Source: Syntrophales bacterium (GTDB lineage Bacteria > Desulfobacterota > Syntrophia > Syntrophales > UBA2251). From it: DNA of 5,603 nt. The translations under genes and the position numbers were made by a program. Numbering within the stretch: position 1 is the first letter of the stretch; the number at the start of each line of letters is the position of its first letter. The notes beneath the pieces were generated by a model. It made no database searches. It saw only the letters and a program-made list of their open reading frames with translations, and was not told the origin of the DNA. Location: assembly GCA_023230905.1 (NCBI GenBank), contig JALNWL010000171.1, forward strand, positions 1 to 5,603. Direction: 5' to 3'. Of the stretch, positions 5,483 to 5,603 are shown one piece after another.

Positions 5483-5556
5483 TGGGGGATCGTTCAATGG
5501 TAGGACAACGGACTCTGACTCCGTGAATCGTGGTTCGAATCCACGTCTCCCAGCCA
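5483..5556 (+). tRNA. tRNA-Gln (anticodon CUG, reads CAG)
   Basis: A complete 74-base tRNA with encoded CCA. The acceptor stem is TGGGGGA (5483-5489) with TCTCCCA (5546-5552), including one G-T pair and the U1-A72 pair typical of tRNA-Gln. The D arm is GTTC/GGAC around AATGGTA. The anticodon stem is ACGGA/TCCGT around CTCTGAC, with CTG at 5515-5517. The variable loop is GAAT and the T arm is CGTGG/CCACG around TTCGAAT. G is the discriminator base (5553), followed by CCA (5554-5556). It has its own promoter and terminator, so it is a single-gene unit. No integrase or att-like duplication of its 3' end is visible in the window. Confidence 0.98.
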
Positions 5557-5564
5557 GAAACACT

Positions 5565-5591
5565 GGGCTTCCCGAGGGAAGCCCTTTTTTT
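5565..5591 (+). terminator. Rho-independent terminator of tRNA-Gln
   Basis: GGGCTTCC (5565-5572) pairs perfectly with GGAAGCCC (5577-5584) around CGAG, followed directly by seven T (5585-5591). It starts nine bases after the tRNA CCA end and is a textbook intrinsic terminator. Confidence 0.95.
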
Positions 5592-5603
5592 GGGTCTCCA
5601 CGC

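Noticed and set aside
5252..5503. Plus-strand open frame running into the tRNA
   Set aside because: It overlaps the tRNA-Gln gene and its promoter and has no coding signature.
5483..5603. tRNA-Gln as an attachment site of an integrated element
   Set aside because: No integrase gene and no second copy of the tRNA 3' end are visible; the tRNA has its own intact promoter and terminator.
1..5603. CRISPR array, transposon ends or insertion sequence
   Set aside because: No regularly spaced repeats, transposase-like reading frame or terminal inverted repeats were seen.

Overview
The window appears to be ordinary chromosomal DNA from a bacterium. The left half is GC-rich: spot counts by hand give 67% for 1681-1740 and 75% for 2401-2460. 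The right half is more moderate: 52% for 3541-3600 and 53% for 4261-4320. A RfbB-type sugar-nucleotide dehydratase, a stand-alone crotonase, a NaPi transporter fused to a PhoU-like domain, and a NifU/IscU-like scaffold of the type found in anaerobes together suggest an anaerobic deltaproteobacterium (Desulfobacterota, possibly syntrophic). That placement is inference from gene content, not from a marker gene.

Layout, left to right. Positions 1-363 (+) are the C-terminal third of dTDP-glucose 4,6-dehydratase (rfbB), cut by the window edge. A 235-base gap follows, with GC-rich hairpins and a run of nine C. Then come an enoyl-CoA hydratase/isomerase family gene (599-1408, +) and, 60 bases on, a Na+/phosphate cotransporter family gene with a C-terminal PhoU-like domain (1469-3082, +). 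A perfect 8-bp hairpin surrounds the transporter's stop codon. Facing it on the minus strand is a three-gene block, transcribed right to left: NifU/IscU-like Fe-S scaffold (5159-4719), HD-domain hydrolase (4687-3890) and metallo-beta-lactamase-fold hydrolase (3893-3144). The last two genes overlap by four bases (ATGA). The gap at 5160-5482 holds divergent promoters: a tentative one for the minus-strand block and a clear sigma70-type promoter for tRNA-Gln(CUG) (5483-5556, +). A textbook rho-independent terminator ends the tRNA unit.

How the genes may work together: the rfbB end belongs to dTDP-sugar (often rhamnose/O-antigen) synthesis and is unrelated to what follows. The crotonase and transporter share a strand and may be co-transcribed, but no shared pathway is evident. 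The minus-strand block looks like a true operon whose common theme is metal-dependent chemistry (Fe-S scaffold, HD metal site, MBL metal site). Its biological role cannot be read from sequence alone.

I do not see a convincing new system. The best leads are the NifU-like/HD/MBL operon, loss of the second QSSS motif in the transporter, and an uncertain start of the scaffold gene, where the best ribosome-binding site points to an ATG in another frame.
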